Of a stretch of 64,000 nt of DNA, positions 8,138 to 17,275 are shown piece by piece. How positions within the stretch are numbered: position 1 is the first letter of the stretch; each line of letters opens with the position of its first letter. The notes below the pieces were generated by a model, which made no database searches, had not been told where the DNA came from, and saw only the letters and a list, made by a program, of their open reading frames with translations. Both the position numbers and the translations under genes were made by a program. The stretch is from contig NZ_JAXMOC010000002.1 of NCBI RefSeq assembly GCF_034670125.1, positions 310,001 to 374,000 of the forward strand, written 5' to 3'. This DNA is from Maricaulis sp034670125 (GTDB taxonomy: Bacteria > Pseudomonadota > Alphaproteobacteria > Caulobacterales > Maricaulaceae).

Positions 8138-9532
8138 ATGACGATGAAGCTCGAAGAATTTGGCCTGTGGTCACGGCGCATCGCCGACTGGTCCGTGCGC
8201 TATCTCGAAACCTTGCGCGACCGGCCCGTGCGCGCCCGGACCAGGCCGGGAGACGTGCTCGGCGCCCTGCCCGTCACGCCGCCTGAAGACGCCACCGGCA
8301 TGGCCGAAATCTTCGCCGACTTCGAACGGATCGTCCCCGATGCCATGACCCACTGGCAGCATCCGCGCTTCTTCGCCTATTTTCCGGCCAATGCCGCGCC
8401 CGCCTCGGTCCTGGCCGAACAGCTCGTCTCGACCATGGCGGCGCAATGCATGCTGTGGCAGACCTCGCCGGCCGCGACCGAGATGGAAACCCGCATGGTG
8501 GACTGGCTGCGTCAGGCGGTCGGCCTGCCCTATGGCTGGCGCGGCGTGATCCAGGACAGTGCCTCCTCGGCCACGCTCTCCGCGATCATGACCATGCGTG
8601 AGCGGGCACTCGACTGGCGCGGCATCCGTACGGGCCTGGCTGGAGAAAAAGCACCGCGTATTTATGCCTCGGCGCAGACGCATTCCTCAGTCGACAAGGC
8701 CTGCTGGGTGGCCGGCGTCGGTCAGGACAATCTGGTCAAGATCGCCACCACCGATGATTTCGGCATGGATCCGGAGGCCCTGCGCGCGGCCATCCAGGCC
8801 GACCGCGCCGCCGGACATCTGCCCGCCGGTATCGTGATCTGTGTCGGCGGCACCTCGATCGGCGCCAGCGATCCGGTCGCGGCGATCATCGAGGTTGCGC
8901 AGGCCGAGGGCCTCTACACACATATCGATGCCGCCTGGGCCGGCTCGGCAATGATCTGTCCGGAATTGCGCCATGTCTGGGCCGGTGCCGACCAGGCCGA
9001 CTCGATCGTCTTCAACCCGCACAAATGGCTCGGCGCGCAGTTCGACTGTTCGGTGCAATTCCTGCGCGACCCGACCGACCAGCTCAAATCCCTGACCCTG
9101 CGCCCGGACTATCTGGAAACGCCGGGCATGGAGGACGCGATTAATTACTCTGAGTGGACCATCCCGCTCGGCCGCCGCTTTCGCGCCTTGAAGCTCTGGT
9201 TCCTGATTCGCGCCTACGGGCTGGAGGGTTTGCGAACCCGTATCCGCAACCACATTGCCTGGTCAAACGAGGCCTGCGAGGCCATCCGCGCCCTGCCCGG
9301 CCTCGAGATCACCACCGAGCCCCGTTTCAGCCTGTTCAGCTTTGCCTGTGACACAGGTGATGAAGCGACGGCGGACCTGCTGGAACGCATCAATACCGAT
9401 GGCCGCACCTATCTCACACAGACGCGCCATGACGGCCGCTATGTGATCCGCTTCCAGGTCGGGCAGTTTGATTGCACGCGGGAGGATGTGATGGCGGCTG
9501 TGGGGGTGATTGGGGCGTTGTTGGCGCCGTAA
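8138..9532 (+). CDS. PLP-dependent amino-acid decarboxylase (group II, aromatic-L-amino-acid type)
   Basis: A 464-residue pyridoxal-phosphate enzyme of the group II decarboxylase family, closest in pattern to aromatic-amino-acid/tyrosine decarboxylases. Visible features: THWQHPRFFAYFPAN near residue 71 (substrate loop typical of AADC), the PLP aspartate in HIDAAWAG (262-269), and the Schiff-base lysine in NPHKW (Lys296). The product would be an aryl amine, but the substrate cannot be fixed from sequence. The start may be ATG 8138 or ATG 8144. It is transcribed alone; its stop is followed after 2 bases by the second copy of the multi-hairpin repeat. Confidence 0.88.
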   Translation: MTMKLEEFGLWSRRIADWSVRYLETLRDRPVRARTRPGDVLGALPVTPPEDATGMAEIFADFERIVPDAMTHWQHPRFFAYFPANAAPASVLAEQLVSTMAAQCMLWQTSPAATEMETRMVDWLRQAVGLPYGWRGVIQDSASSATLSAIMTMRERALDWRGIRTGLAGEKAPRIYASAQTHSSVDKACWVAGVGQDNLVKIATTDDFGMDPEALRAAIQADRAAGHLPAGIVICVGGTSIGASDPVAAIIEVAQAEGLYTHIDAAWAGSAMICPELRHVWAGADQADSIVFNPHKWLGAQFDCSVQFLRDPTDQLKSLTLRPDYLETPGMEDAINYSEWTIPLGRRFRALKLWFLIRAYGLEGLRTRIRNHIAWSNEACEAIRALPGLEITTEPRFSLFSFACDTGDEATADLLERINTDGRTYLTQTRHDGRYVIRFQVGQFDCTREDVMAAVGVIGALLAP

Positions 9533-9534
9533 TT

Positions 9535-9654
9535 TTGTCATCCCTGATGGACGCCCGGCGCAGGCCGGGCGAAAGTCAGGGACCTATGTGATTGCAGGTA
9601 ATTAGGTCCCTGTTCTGCGTCCGGCCTGCGCCGGACATTCGACAGGGATGACAA
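9535..9654. repeat. Multi-hairpin dispersed repeat, copy 2
   Basis: Same architecture as 3658-3777: outer arms TTGTCATCCC and GGGATGACAA, central CAGGGACCTA / TAGGTCCCTG pair, and two flanking hairpins GCCCGGC-GCCGGGC and GTCCGGC-GCCGGAC. These two hairpins differ from copy 1 in sequence yet stay fully paired, indicating that structure is conserved. Here it lies between two convergent genes (decarboxylase and pyrG), where it could also act as a bidirectional terminator. Confidence 0.8.
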
Positions 9655-9677
9655 ACAGGTGCGTGAGGCTCTCGCCC

Positions 9678-11306
9678 CTAAACCATCCGGCTCTGCTCGA
9701 GCGCCGCGGCGATGAAGCTCGCAAACAGCGGGTGCGGTTCGAAGGGCCGCGATTTGAGTTCCGGATGGAATTGCACGCCGATGAACCAGGGATGGTCCTC
9801 GATCTCGACAATTTCCGGCAGAACGCCATCGGGTGACAGGCCGGAGAAGGTCAGGCCGCAGGCTTCCAGTCTGTCCTTGTAGCCGACATTGACCTCATAG
9901 CGGTGGCGGTGACGCTCCTCGATATGGGCCTGGCCGTAGATCTCGCGGACCTTGGAGCCTTCCTTGAGGACCGCCGGGTAAGCGCCAAGACGCATCGTGC
10001 CACCCATATCGCCATCAACGGAGCGGATTTCGACTTCATTGCCGCGGGTCCATTCGGTCAGGAGGCCGATGACTGATTCGCCACCGTCGGAAAACTCGGT
10101 CGAGACGGCTTCGTCGACACCGGCCAGGTTGCGTGCCGCTTCCAGAACCGCCATCTGCATGCCGTAGCAGATCCCGAAAAAGGGAACCTTGCGCTCGCGG
10201 GCGAATTTGGCCGCGGCAATCTTGCCCTCGACGCCGCGCTCGCCGAAGCCGCCTGGTACGAGGACGCCGTGAACATCTTCGAGTGGCTCGAACGGGTCAT
10301 CCTTCTCGAATTGCTCGCTGTCGAGCCATTTGAGTTTGACCTTCACCCCGTTGGCAATACCGCCATGGGCGAGCGCCTCGATCAGGGATTTGTAGGCGTC
10401 CAGCAGGCCGACATATTTGCCGACCACGCCGATTGTCACTTCGCCGTCAGGATTGGCGATGGTGTCGGAAATGCCTTCCCAGCGGGTCAGGTCGGGGTCC
10501 GGTGCGTCGTCGATGCCGAAGCAGCGCAGGATCTCGGTGTCCAGGCCCTGACGGTGGTATTCCAGCGGCACATCATAGAGCGACGCGGCGTCACGACCTT
10601 CGATGACGGCGCTTTCCTTGACGTTGCAGAACAGGCCGATCTTGCGCTTGTCGCCCGGCGGGATCGGTATCTCGCAGCGGCACAGCAGGATATCAGGCTG
10701 GATGCCGATCGAGCGCAGCTCTTTCACCGAGTGCTGGGTCGGCTTGGTCTTCATCTCGCCGGCGACCTTGATGAAGGGCAGCAAGGTGACGTGCAGGAAG
10801 ACCGCATTGCCCTCGCCCAGCTCCTGGCCGAGCTGCCGGATCGCTTCGAAGAAGGGCAGGCCCTCGATATCGCCGACCGTGCCGCCGATCTCGCACAGGA
10901 CGAAGTCGACATCGCCGGCGTCCGAGAGGACGAATTGCTTGATCTGGTCGGTGACGTGCGGAATGACCTGCACGGTCGCGCCGAGATAATCGCCGCGGCG
11001 CTCGCGCTCGATAATGCGCGAATAGATCCGTCCCGTGGTGATATTGTCGGCCTGGCTGGCGGCAACGCCGGTGAAGCGCTCGTAGTGACCCAGGTCGAGG
11101 TCGGCTTCGGCCCCGTCATCGGTCACATAGCATTCGCCATGCTGATAGGGCGACATCGTGCCCGGGTCGACGTTGAGATAGGGATCCAGCTTGCGCAGGC
11201 GGACTTTATATCCACGCGCTTGAAGCAGGGCTCCGATGGCAGCTGAAGCGAGGCCCTTCCCCAAAGAGGAGACCACGCCGCCCGTAATGAAGATATATCG
11301 CGGCAT
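9678..11306 (-). CDS. pyrG: CTP synthase
   Basis: Amination of UTP to CTP with glutamine as nitrogen donor; last step of de novo pyrimidine nucleotide synthesis. It has 542 residues in two domains: an N-terminal synthetase domain starting PRYIFITGGVVSSLGKGLASA and containing DPGTMSPYQHGE and CEIGGTVGDIEG, and a C-terminal class I glutamine amidotransferase domain with the nucleophile in FFGICYGMQMA and the His/Glu pair in VQFHPELKSRP. In Caulobacter CtpS also forms filaments that affect cell curvature. It follows secG with 77 bases between. Confidence 0.97.
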   Translation of the reverse strand: MPRYIFITGGVVSSLGKGLASAAIGALLQARGYKVRLRKLDPYLNVDPGTMSPYQHGECYVTDDGAEADLDLGHYERFTGVAASQADNITTGRIYSRIIERERRGDYLGATVQVIPHVTDQIKQFVLSDAGDVDFVLCEIGGTVGDIEGLPFFEAIRQLGQELGEGNAVFLHVTLLPFIKVAGEMKTKPTQHSVKELRSIGIQPDILLCRCEIPIPPGDKRKIGLFCNVKESAVIEGRDAASLYDVPLEYHRQGLDTEILRCFGIDDAPDPDLTRWEGISDTIANPDGEVTIGVVGKYVGLLDAYKSLIEALAHGGIANGVKVKLKWLDSEQFEKDDPFEPLEDVHGVLVPGGFGERGVEGKIAAAKFARERKVPFFGICYGMQMAVLEAARNLAGVDEAVSTEFSDGGESVIGLLTEWTRGNEVEIRSVDGDMGGTMRLGAYPAVLKEGSKVREIYGQAHIEERHRHRYEVNVGYKDRLEACGLTFSGLSPDGVLPEIVEIEDHPWFIGVQFHPELKSRPFEPHPLFASFIAAALEQSRMV

Positions 11307-11383
11307 GGGCCGTCTGATTATCCCAGATTCGGACGCCTCGAAAGACGCGAGTTGAAATATGTGATGATTAAATGCGGACCGGG

Positions 11384-11710
11384 CTAGCCGTCAGTGGGTA
11401 CCGGAGTACCCAACTCGTCCTGCTCGACAACGCCTGTTGCCGGATTGTCGATCTCGGTATCGAACACGCTGGTGCCGTCTGCCGCAACGCCGGTGACAAT
11501 CGCCAACAGGATCGAATTGCCGATGAACACCGCGCCCAGGATCATGGTTGTGCGGGTCAGGATATTGGCCGCGCCGCGTCCGGACATCATGCCGCCACCA
11601 CCACCGCCGCCGCCGATACCCAAGGCACCGCCCTCAGACCGTTGCAGCAGGATGACGCCGATGAGACCAAGGGCGACCAGGAGCTGGATGATCAAAAGGA
11701 CTGTGGTCAT
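11384..11710 (-). CDS. secG: Preprotein translocase subunit SecG
   Basis: Small accessory membrane subunit of the SecYEG channel, 108 residues. The first membrane helix (MTTVLLIIQLLVALGLIGVIL) runs into the SecG signature LLQRSEGGALG, then a run of eight glycines and a second helix (about 56-74, MILGAVFIGNSILLAIVTG), followed by an acidic cytoplasmic tail. The ATG at 11710 matches the family start exactly and has GGCGG six bases upstream; an ATG four codons earlier (11722) is also possible. It precedes pyrG on the same strand, with tpiA farther upstream, a usual alphaproteobacterial order. Confidence 0.92.
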   Translation of the reverse strand: MTTVLLIIQLLVALGLIGVILLQRSEGGALGIGGGGGGGGMMSGRGAANILTRTTMILGAVFIGNSILLAIVTGVAADGTSVFDTEIDNPATGVVEQDELGTPVPTDG

Positions 11711-11800
11711 GAATACCGCCATAAATCGGGTCGCGCCGCCTCATCGGGCGGCTCGACCTGTTATATAAGGAGCTTCCGGTGCGATGCCAGCACCGCCCGG

Positions 11801-12847
11801 TCACATGGCGGCGCGTTTTATAGCAGGTGACCCCGCTTGGCCAGCACCGTTTGCGGTACCGGCCGGGGCTTCACTGGCCGCCAGTTGCGCTTTCCGCTTG
11901 GCGGCTTCGGCCCGCGCCTGCAGGCGCTTGCGCAGATTGGAAACGGTCCGGCCGATTTCGTCTTTCGAACGCTCGATGGTGTCGCCATTGGCGAAAGCTG
12001 CATAGGAGCCCATCGCCAGTTCCTTGACCAGTTTCAGGTTTCCGGTTTCGGCATTGCGGCCATCGCCCAGCGTTCCGATCTGGTCGATCAGTGCTTCAGC
12101 GACTTCGGCGGCTTCGCGTCGACCAGCCCGGATCACATGCGCCCGCAATTCCCGCGCGGCACGCTGCAGGTCATTGACGTCAAGCGAGATGGGGACCTTG
12201 CTGCCGGTTTCCTTCGACGCTTCGAGCTCGACGGAGATGACGATTCGCATGGCCACCCGGCGCACCCGCTCCGCGGTGATCGCCTCGCGGGCCTCGTGCA
12301 CCTGCTGGCGTCCATTGTTGAGCGCCGCCTCGTCATTCTCGACCGTGGCCTTGAGAAAGTTCGGCACCGTGATCGGCAGCGCATCGGTCGACCGGTCGGC
12401 ATCCTTGCGCCGGTCAGGACCGATATAGTCCGAAGTCACGATGAAGTCCTTGCGGCCCCGGATCAATGTCCTGACCCGCTCTTCGGCGAACATGGTCGAG
12501 AACGGACGGACGATCACGTCGTCGGCGCCACATTCAATCGCCTGGCGGATATGCCCGGTATCGCGGCTCCAGGTCGTCAGGAGCATCACCACAAAGGGAT
12601 TGGACCCCAGCTCGCTGCGACGGATGCTGCGGACCAGGTTGAAAATATCGGCGTCGCTCGCGCTGGATTCGGCGACAATCATTGCCGGTGCGCTTTCGGT
12701 GATCGCCGATTTGAACTCAGGCAGCGTGGCCACGCATTCGATCTGCCGGAATCCGATTTCAAACAACGCATAGCGCGAGGTTCGCTGGTTCACATGCACA
12801 GGATCAAACAGGAGCACAGGGGCCCGGGCGTAGTCGATTTCGGCCAT
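11801..12847 (-). CDS. Degenerate response-regulator receiver-domain protein
   Basis: A 348-residue protein of unknown function. Residues 9-125 follow the receiver (CheY) fold: VLLFDPVHVNQ, PAMIVAESSASDADIF, FVVMLLTTWS and DDVIVRPFSTMF. The phospho-acceptor aspartate is replaced by Glu60, the conserved lysine by Arg114, and only one acidic residue (Asp15) remains of the metal-binding pair, so it probably cannot be phosphorylated in the normal way and may be locked in one state. The rest (150-348) is helical and charged, with EAREAITAERVRR and RKRLQARAEAAKRKAQ, and shows no DNA-binding or enzymatic output domain I recognise. It lies between tpiA and secG on the same strand. Confidence 0.75.
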   Translation of the reverse strand: MAEIDYARAPVLLFDPVHVNQRTSRYALFEIGFRQIECVATLPEFKSAITESAPAMIVAESSASDADIFNLVRSIRRSELGSNPFVVMLLTTWSRDTGHIRQAIECGADDVIVRPFSTMFAEERVRTLIRGRKDFIVTSDYIGPDRRKDADRSTDALPITVPNFLKATVENDEAALNNGRQQVHEAREAITAERVRRVAMRIVISVELEASKETGSKVPISLDVNDLQRAARELRAHVIRAGRREAAEVAEALIDQIGTLGDGRNAETGNLKLVKELAMGSYAAFANGDTIERSKDEIGRTVSNLRKRLQARAEAAKRKAQLAASEAPAGTANGAGQAGSPAIKRAAM

Positions 12848-12937
12848 ACTCGGTTCGGCTCCAGCAACGGCTAATGGAAACTCAAGCCAGGAGCATGACG
12901 CGAATTGGTTTCAATCCACTTACCGCACTGTTGGACG

Positions 12938-13669
12938 TCAGGAACCGGCGGCCCGGATTATCGCACTGAAATCAGCTGCATCGAGACTCGCTCCACCAAC
13001 CAGAGCGCCATCGACATCGGCCAGGGACAACAGCTCGGCAGCATTGGCAGGCTTTACTGAACCCCCGTAGAGAATACAGGTGGTTGCCGGGTTCGGCAGA
13101 CGCTCGCGAATGGCCGCATGCATGTCCGCGACATCGGCTGGCGACGCCACCAACCCCGTGCCGATCGCCCAGACCGGCTCATAAGCTATTACCAGATCCA
13201 CGGTTGCAGAATTGTCCGGCAGGGAGCCCGCCAGTTGCCGTGCGACCACGTCAATGGCCTCCCCGCTTTCCCGCTCGGCCAATGTCTCGCCAACGCAGAT
13301 CACCGGCACAAGGCCGGCGGCGATGGCGGCTGCGGCCTTGGCCTGGACGTTGCGGTCGCTTTCACCATGATCGGCGCGTCGCTCGGAATGCCCCACGATC
13401 ACATGGCTGGCGCCGGCATCCCGCAGCATCGATGCGGACAGATCGCCGGTATGGGCGCCGCTCTGATGCGCGTGACAATCCTGTGCACCGACCCGGATCC
13501 GCGTTCCTTCACAGGCCCGTGCGACCGGGTAAAGCAAGGTTGCGGGCGGGCAGACCAATATGTCTGCGGCGGCCTGCGCCGCGACCGGTGCGACCGCGTC
13601 AAAATAGCCGAGCGCCCCCGACAGCCCGTTCATCTTCCAATTGCCTGCAATGAGTGTGCGCCGCGACAT
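12938..13669 (-). CDS. tpiA: Triosephosphate isomerase
   Basis: Interconverts dihydroxyacetone phosphate and glyceraldehyde-3-phosphate. The protein has 243 residues with all active-site elements: Asn10/Lys12 (AGNWKMNG), His94 (VIVGHSERR), Glu164 (AYEPVWAIGTG) and the phosphate-binding loop YGGSVKP near the end. The start is ATG 13669, preceded by GGGGAGG five bases upstream; an in-frame TTG at 13690 is not needed. It is divergent from the PpiD-like gene, and 13670-13844 must hold both promoters. Confidence 0.96.
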   Translation of the reverse strand: MSRRTLIAGNWKMNGLSGALGYFDAVAPVAAQAAADILVCPPATLLYPVARACEGTRIRVGAQDCHAHQSGAHTGDLSASMLRDAGASHVIVGHSERRADHGESDRNVQAKAAAAIAAGLVPVICVGETLAERESGEAIDVVARQLAGSLPDNSATVDLVIAYEPVWAIGTGLVASPADVADMHAAIRERLPNPATTCILYGGSVKPANAAELLSLADVDGALVGGASLDAADFSAIIRAAGS

Positions 13670-13844
13670 CAAGCCTCCCCTATCCGTCAATCCAGCCCCT
13701 GACCGGAGCGGCAGGAGTACTCATCAAATCCGGCTCGGGCAACGCCCAGCACCCACAATCGCAGACCAACCGCCCCTGACGCTTGCGACTGCCATACCTC
13801 GCCGCTACCTTCCGCGCGACGTTTTTCAAAGGCATCCCGGTCTC

Positions 13845-15782
13845 ATGCTTTCCAATTTCCGAGCTTTCGCCCAGTCGCCCCTCGCGCTGGTCATCATCGT
13901 TCTGCTGGTTCTGTCCTTCGCCATCGCCATGCCGGGGGCTGGAGGTATCTTCACCGGCAGCGGTGATGCCGTCGTGGTGGTTGGTCCGGAACGGATCAGC
14001 CAGCGCGAGATGGCTGTCGCCTTCAACCGCGAGGTTTCTCGGCTGCAGGAGCAGAACCCGGACGTGACCCGCGAAATGGCACGAGAGGAAGGGATCGCCT
14101 ACCAGGTCCTGCAACAGCAGATTTCCATGGCGACCATGGCCGCCCGCGCCCGTGACCTGGGTCTGGCGATTTCCAATGTCGCCATTGTCAGCGAAGTTGC
14201 CGATGTGCCGGCTTTCCGCAATCCGGTGACCGACCGTTTTGATCGCGACACCATGGCCGCGGCCCTGCAACGATCGGGCATGACCGAAGATCAGTTCGCC
14301 CGCGATATCGAGGGCGACCTGCTGCGGTCGCAACTGATGGCCACCCTGGCCGGCTTCACCGACCTTCCCGACCAGATCGCCGCCACCCGTTACCTCGTGG
14401 CCGAGGAACAGCGGCGGATGACGGGCCTGGTGATCGATGCGTCGACCGCCGACGAAATCGAGGACCCGAGCGATGACGTCTTGCAGGCGTTTGTCGACGA
14501 AACGCCCGGCGCCAATGGCGAACCGCTCTTCACCCGTCCGGAATACCGCGCGATCACGCTGGTTCGGTTCCAGCTGGAAGACTTCATTCGCGATGTCGAC
14601 GTCGACGAGGCGACCCTGCGGGAGGTTTACGATTACGAGATCGCCACCAACCAGATCGGCACGCCGGCCCTGCGCAGCTTCACCCAGCTGACCGCCAGCG
14701 ATCAGGCGGTTGCCGAGGATGCGGCCAGCCGTCTGTCCGCCGGCGAGAGCCCGGCGGCGATCGCGACCGAACTGGGACTTGATGCACCGCTGGCCCAGAC
14801 CGACGTTCAGCAGTTCGAGATCCCCGATGAAGGATTGGGCGAAACCGTGTTTGCCATGTCAGCCGGTGAAGCCCGCGCGATTGCCGGACGTTTTGGCTGG
14901 AGTGCCGTCATTGTCGATACCGCCGTGGACGCCGTCCAGCCCACATTCGAGGACGAACGCCCTCGCCTGCAGGCGGATGCGGCCCGGGCCCAGGCGACCG
15001 ACGACATGTATGACGCCATCTCGGCTTTCGAGACCGTGCGCGCCACCGGTGCGTCGTTGGAAATCGCCGCGGAAGAATCAGGAACGCCGCTGGAAGTCTT
15101 CCAGCCCTTGACCGTCAACTCGGTCGACGCGGACCTCCAGTATGATGTCGAGCGCTATGAGGCGCTTGCCCCGGAAATCCTGCCGGCAGCGTTCGACCAG
15201 CTCGAAGGCTTCGAGACCAATCTGGAAAGCTATAACGAGACCGATTTTTACACGCTTCGCGTTGACGAAGTCATTCCCAGTCGCCCGTTCGAACTGGACG
15301 AGGTCCGCGAGCAGGCGGAAAGACGCTGGCGCTCGATCCAGATCGACACGCAATTGCAGGCCCGCGCCGAAGACGCGCTGGCGCAGCTCGAGGCGGGCCT
15401 GGACATGGAAACGGTGAGCCTGATTGCGGTTGGCCGAACGGAAACCGCGACCCTGAAACGTGGACAGACGGCCGGCGGTTTCACGCGCAATGCCGTGTCC
15501 CTCGCCTTCACCACCGAGCCCGGCACCCACGAAATGCTGCAGATCGGCGAAGGCCGGTATCTGGTCTTCACCGTCGACGAAATCATCCCGGCCGACATCG
15601 CGGCAGCGCCGGCCGCTGATCTCGCCGGTATTGAATCCAGTCTCACCACAGAGCTGGGCAATGACGTCGTCGCGGCAACCCGGGAGTACCTGATCCGGGA
15701 TTACGGGATCACCGACGAGTCGGTTGACGGCCGCCTGTACTCACTCGCTATCGGTGAGACCGATCCCAGCACGCAAAGATGA
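13845..15782 (+). CDS. PpiD/SurA-type membrane-anchored peptidyl-prolyl isomerase
   Basis: A 645-residue periplasmic folding factor. It starts MLSNFRAFAQSPLALVIIVLLVLSFAIAM, one N-terminal membrane anchor, followed by GDAVVVVGPERISQREMAVAFNREV, the SurA_N/SurA_N_3 chaperone pattern of PpiD proteins. A parvulin-like domain would lie about residues 265-385 but its catalytic residues are weak, so it may act mainly as a chaperone for outer-membrane proteins or secreted chains. The ATG at 13845 is chosen because upstream codons run through the divergent promoter region. Its stop overlaps the trpE start (ATGA), so trpE is coupled to it. Confidence 0.85.
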   Translation: MLSNFRAFAQSPLALVIIVLLVLSFAIAMPGAGGIFTGSGDAVVVVGPERISQREMAVAFNREVSRLQEQNPDVTREMAREEGIAYQVLQQQISMATMAARARDLGLAISNVAIVSEVADVPAFRNPVTDRFDRDTMAAALQRSGMTEDQFARDIEGDLLRSQLMATLAGFTDLPDQIAATRYLVAEEQRRMTGLVIDASTADEIEDPSDDVLQAFVDETPGANGEPLFTRPEYRAITLVRFQLEDFIRDVDVDEATLREVYDYEIATNQIGTPALRSFTQLTASDQAVAEDAASRLSAGESPAAIATELGLDAPLAQTDVQQFEIPDEGLGETVFAMSAGEARAIAGRFGWSAVIVDTAVDAVQPTFEDERPRLQADAARAQATDDMYDAISAFETVRATGASLEIAAEESGTPLEVFQPLTVNSVDADLQYDVERYEALAPEILPAAFDQLEGFETNLESYNETDFYTLRVDEVIPSRPFELDEVREQAERRWRSIQIDTQLQARAEDALAQLEAGLDMETVSLIAVGRTETATLKRGQTAGGFTRNAVSLAFTTEPGTHEMLQIGEGRYLVFTVDEIIPADIAAAPAADLAGIESSLTTELGNDVVAATREYLIRDYGITDESVDGRLYSLAIGETDPSTQR

Positions 15783-17275
15783 CGCCGCACGCGGCCATCA
15801 CGCCTGACTTCGCAACCGCCGCGGCCCAGCTGGAGCGGGGTGAGACCTGCGTCATCCAGGCCCGGCGTGTCGATGACCTTCTGACCCCGGTCGCGGCCTA
15901 TCTGCGACTGGCCGACAGCCAGCCCAATACCTTCCTGCTCGAGTCGGTCGAGGGTGGAGCCTGGCGTGGCCGGTATTCGGCCATTGGCCTGGATCCGGAC
16001 CTGATCTGGCGATGCCGGGACGGCGTGGTCAGCGAAGCCCGCGGCGTGGACGTCGCGGCGCGAACGTTCACGACGCTCGACACCGCACCGATGGACGCAT
16101 TGCGTGAGGTTATCGAAGCGGCGCATTGCCCCCTGCCCATCGATGCACCGCCCTTGGCCTCGGGCCTGTTTGGCTATCTGGGCTATGACATGGTGCGCTA
16201 TCTGGAGCGCCTGCCCCAGGGCGCTGCGCCGGACCCGCTTGGCCTGCCCGAATCGACCTTGCTGCGCCCGCAGACGATGGTGGTCTTCGATGCGCTGAAG
16301 CAGGAAATCCAGGTTTACTGCCCGGTCCGTCCCGGTGATTTCTCCGCCCGCGAAGCCTATGACGCGGCGGTCGAGCGCCTGCAAACGACATTGCAAAAGC
16401 TGGCCGCGGCGACCCCGGAGAAAGGGGTGCCGACCGGCGAAGTCGGCCCGCGTCAGTCCAATCGCAGTGCCGAGGATTATCGCGCCGCTGTCGACAAGGC
16501 GCGTGACTATATCCGGACCGGGGATGCCTTTCAGGTGGTGCCCAGCCAACGTTTCTCGGCGGATTATCCGGCCGACCCGTTTTGGGTCTACCGCTCCCTG
16601 CGACGGCTGAACCCCTCGCCCTTCCTGTTCTTTTTCCGCTTTGACGGGTTTGAAGTGGTCGGATCCAGCCCGGAAATCCTGGTCCGGCTGCGCGATGATG
16701 TCGTCACCATCCGTCCCATCGCCGGCACCCGGCCGCGCGGCCGGACACCGGCCGAGGATGACGCCTACGAGGCCGACCTGCTGGCCGATCCGAAGGAGCG
16801 GTCCGAACACCTCATGTTGCTGGATCTCGGTCGCAATGATGTCGGCCGTATCGCCAAACCCGGCTCTGTCCGGATCACCGCGCGTGAAATTGTGGAACGC
16901 TACAGCCACGTCATGCATATCGTGTCCAATGTCGAAGGCGACCTGGCCGATGGTGAGGATGTCGTTTCGGCCCTGTTTGCCGGATTTCCGGCCGGCACCG
17001 TGTCCGGCGCACCAAAAGTCCGGGCGATGGAGATCATCGACGAGCTGGAACCACACCGGCGCGGCGTTTATGCCGGAGCGGTCGGCTATTTCAGTGCGGG
17101 CGGCGGCATGGATACCGCGATCGCGCTGCGCACCGCCGTGTTCAGGGATGGCCGCATGTACGTCCAGGCGGGTGCCGGTGTGGTGCTGGACAGTGATCCG
17201 GAGTCCGAGCGCGTCGAGACGGTCAACAAGGCCGAGGCGCTGTTCCGCGCCGCGATCGACTCACTCGACCACTGA
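15779..17275 (+). CDS. trpE: Anthranilate synthase component I
   Basis: First committed step of tryptophan synthesis: chorismate plus ammonia to anthranilate, working with TrpG. The protein has 498 residues, with the N-terminal domain holding the tryptophan-feedback segment (LLESVEGGAWRGRYSAIG) and the chorismate-binding domain with IAGTRPRGRTPAEDDAYEADL, HLMLLDLGRNDVGR and the GTVSGAPKVRAMEIIDELE motif. Start and stop are coupled: ATG overlaps the end of the PpiD-like gene, and the 3' end overlaps the convergent deacetylase gene by 15 bases. trpG, trpD and trpC follow after that gene, so the trp set is split in two transcripts. Confidence 0.96.
   Translation: MTPHAAITPDFATAAAQLERGETCVIQARRVDDLLTPVAAYLRLADSQPNTFLLESVEGGAWRGRYSAIGLDPDLIWRCRDGVVSEARGVDVAARTFTTLDTAPMDALREVIEAAHCPLPIDAPPLASGLFGYLGYDMVRYLERLPQGAAPDPLGLPESTLLRPQTMVVFDALKQEIQVYCPVRPGDFSAREAYDAAVERLQTTLQKLAAATPEKGVPTGEVGPRQSNRSAEDYRAAVDKARDYIRTGDAFQVVPSQRFSADYPADPFWVYRSLRRLNPSPFLFFFRFDGFEVVGSSPEILVRLRDDVVTIRPIAGTRPRGRTPAEDDAYEADLLADPKERSEHLMLLDLGRNDVGRIAKPGSVRITAREIVERYSHVMHIVSNVEGDLADGEDVVSALFAGFPAGTVSGAPKVRAMEIIDELEPHRRGVYAGAVGYFSAGGGMDTAIALRTAVFRDGRMYVQAGAGVVLDSDPESERVETVNKAEALFRAAIDSLDH

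Noticed and set aside
9730..9750. GGTTCGA-like T-loop as part of a tRNA gene
   Set aside because: It lies within pyrG and no acceptor or anticodon stems can be built around it.
11740..11790. Hairpin GCCGCC/GGCGGC after the receiver-domain gene as a terminator
   Set aside because: The stem is short and is followed by GCGACCC, not a T-run.
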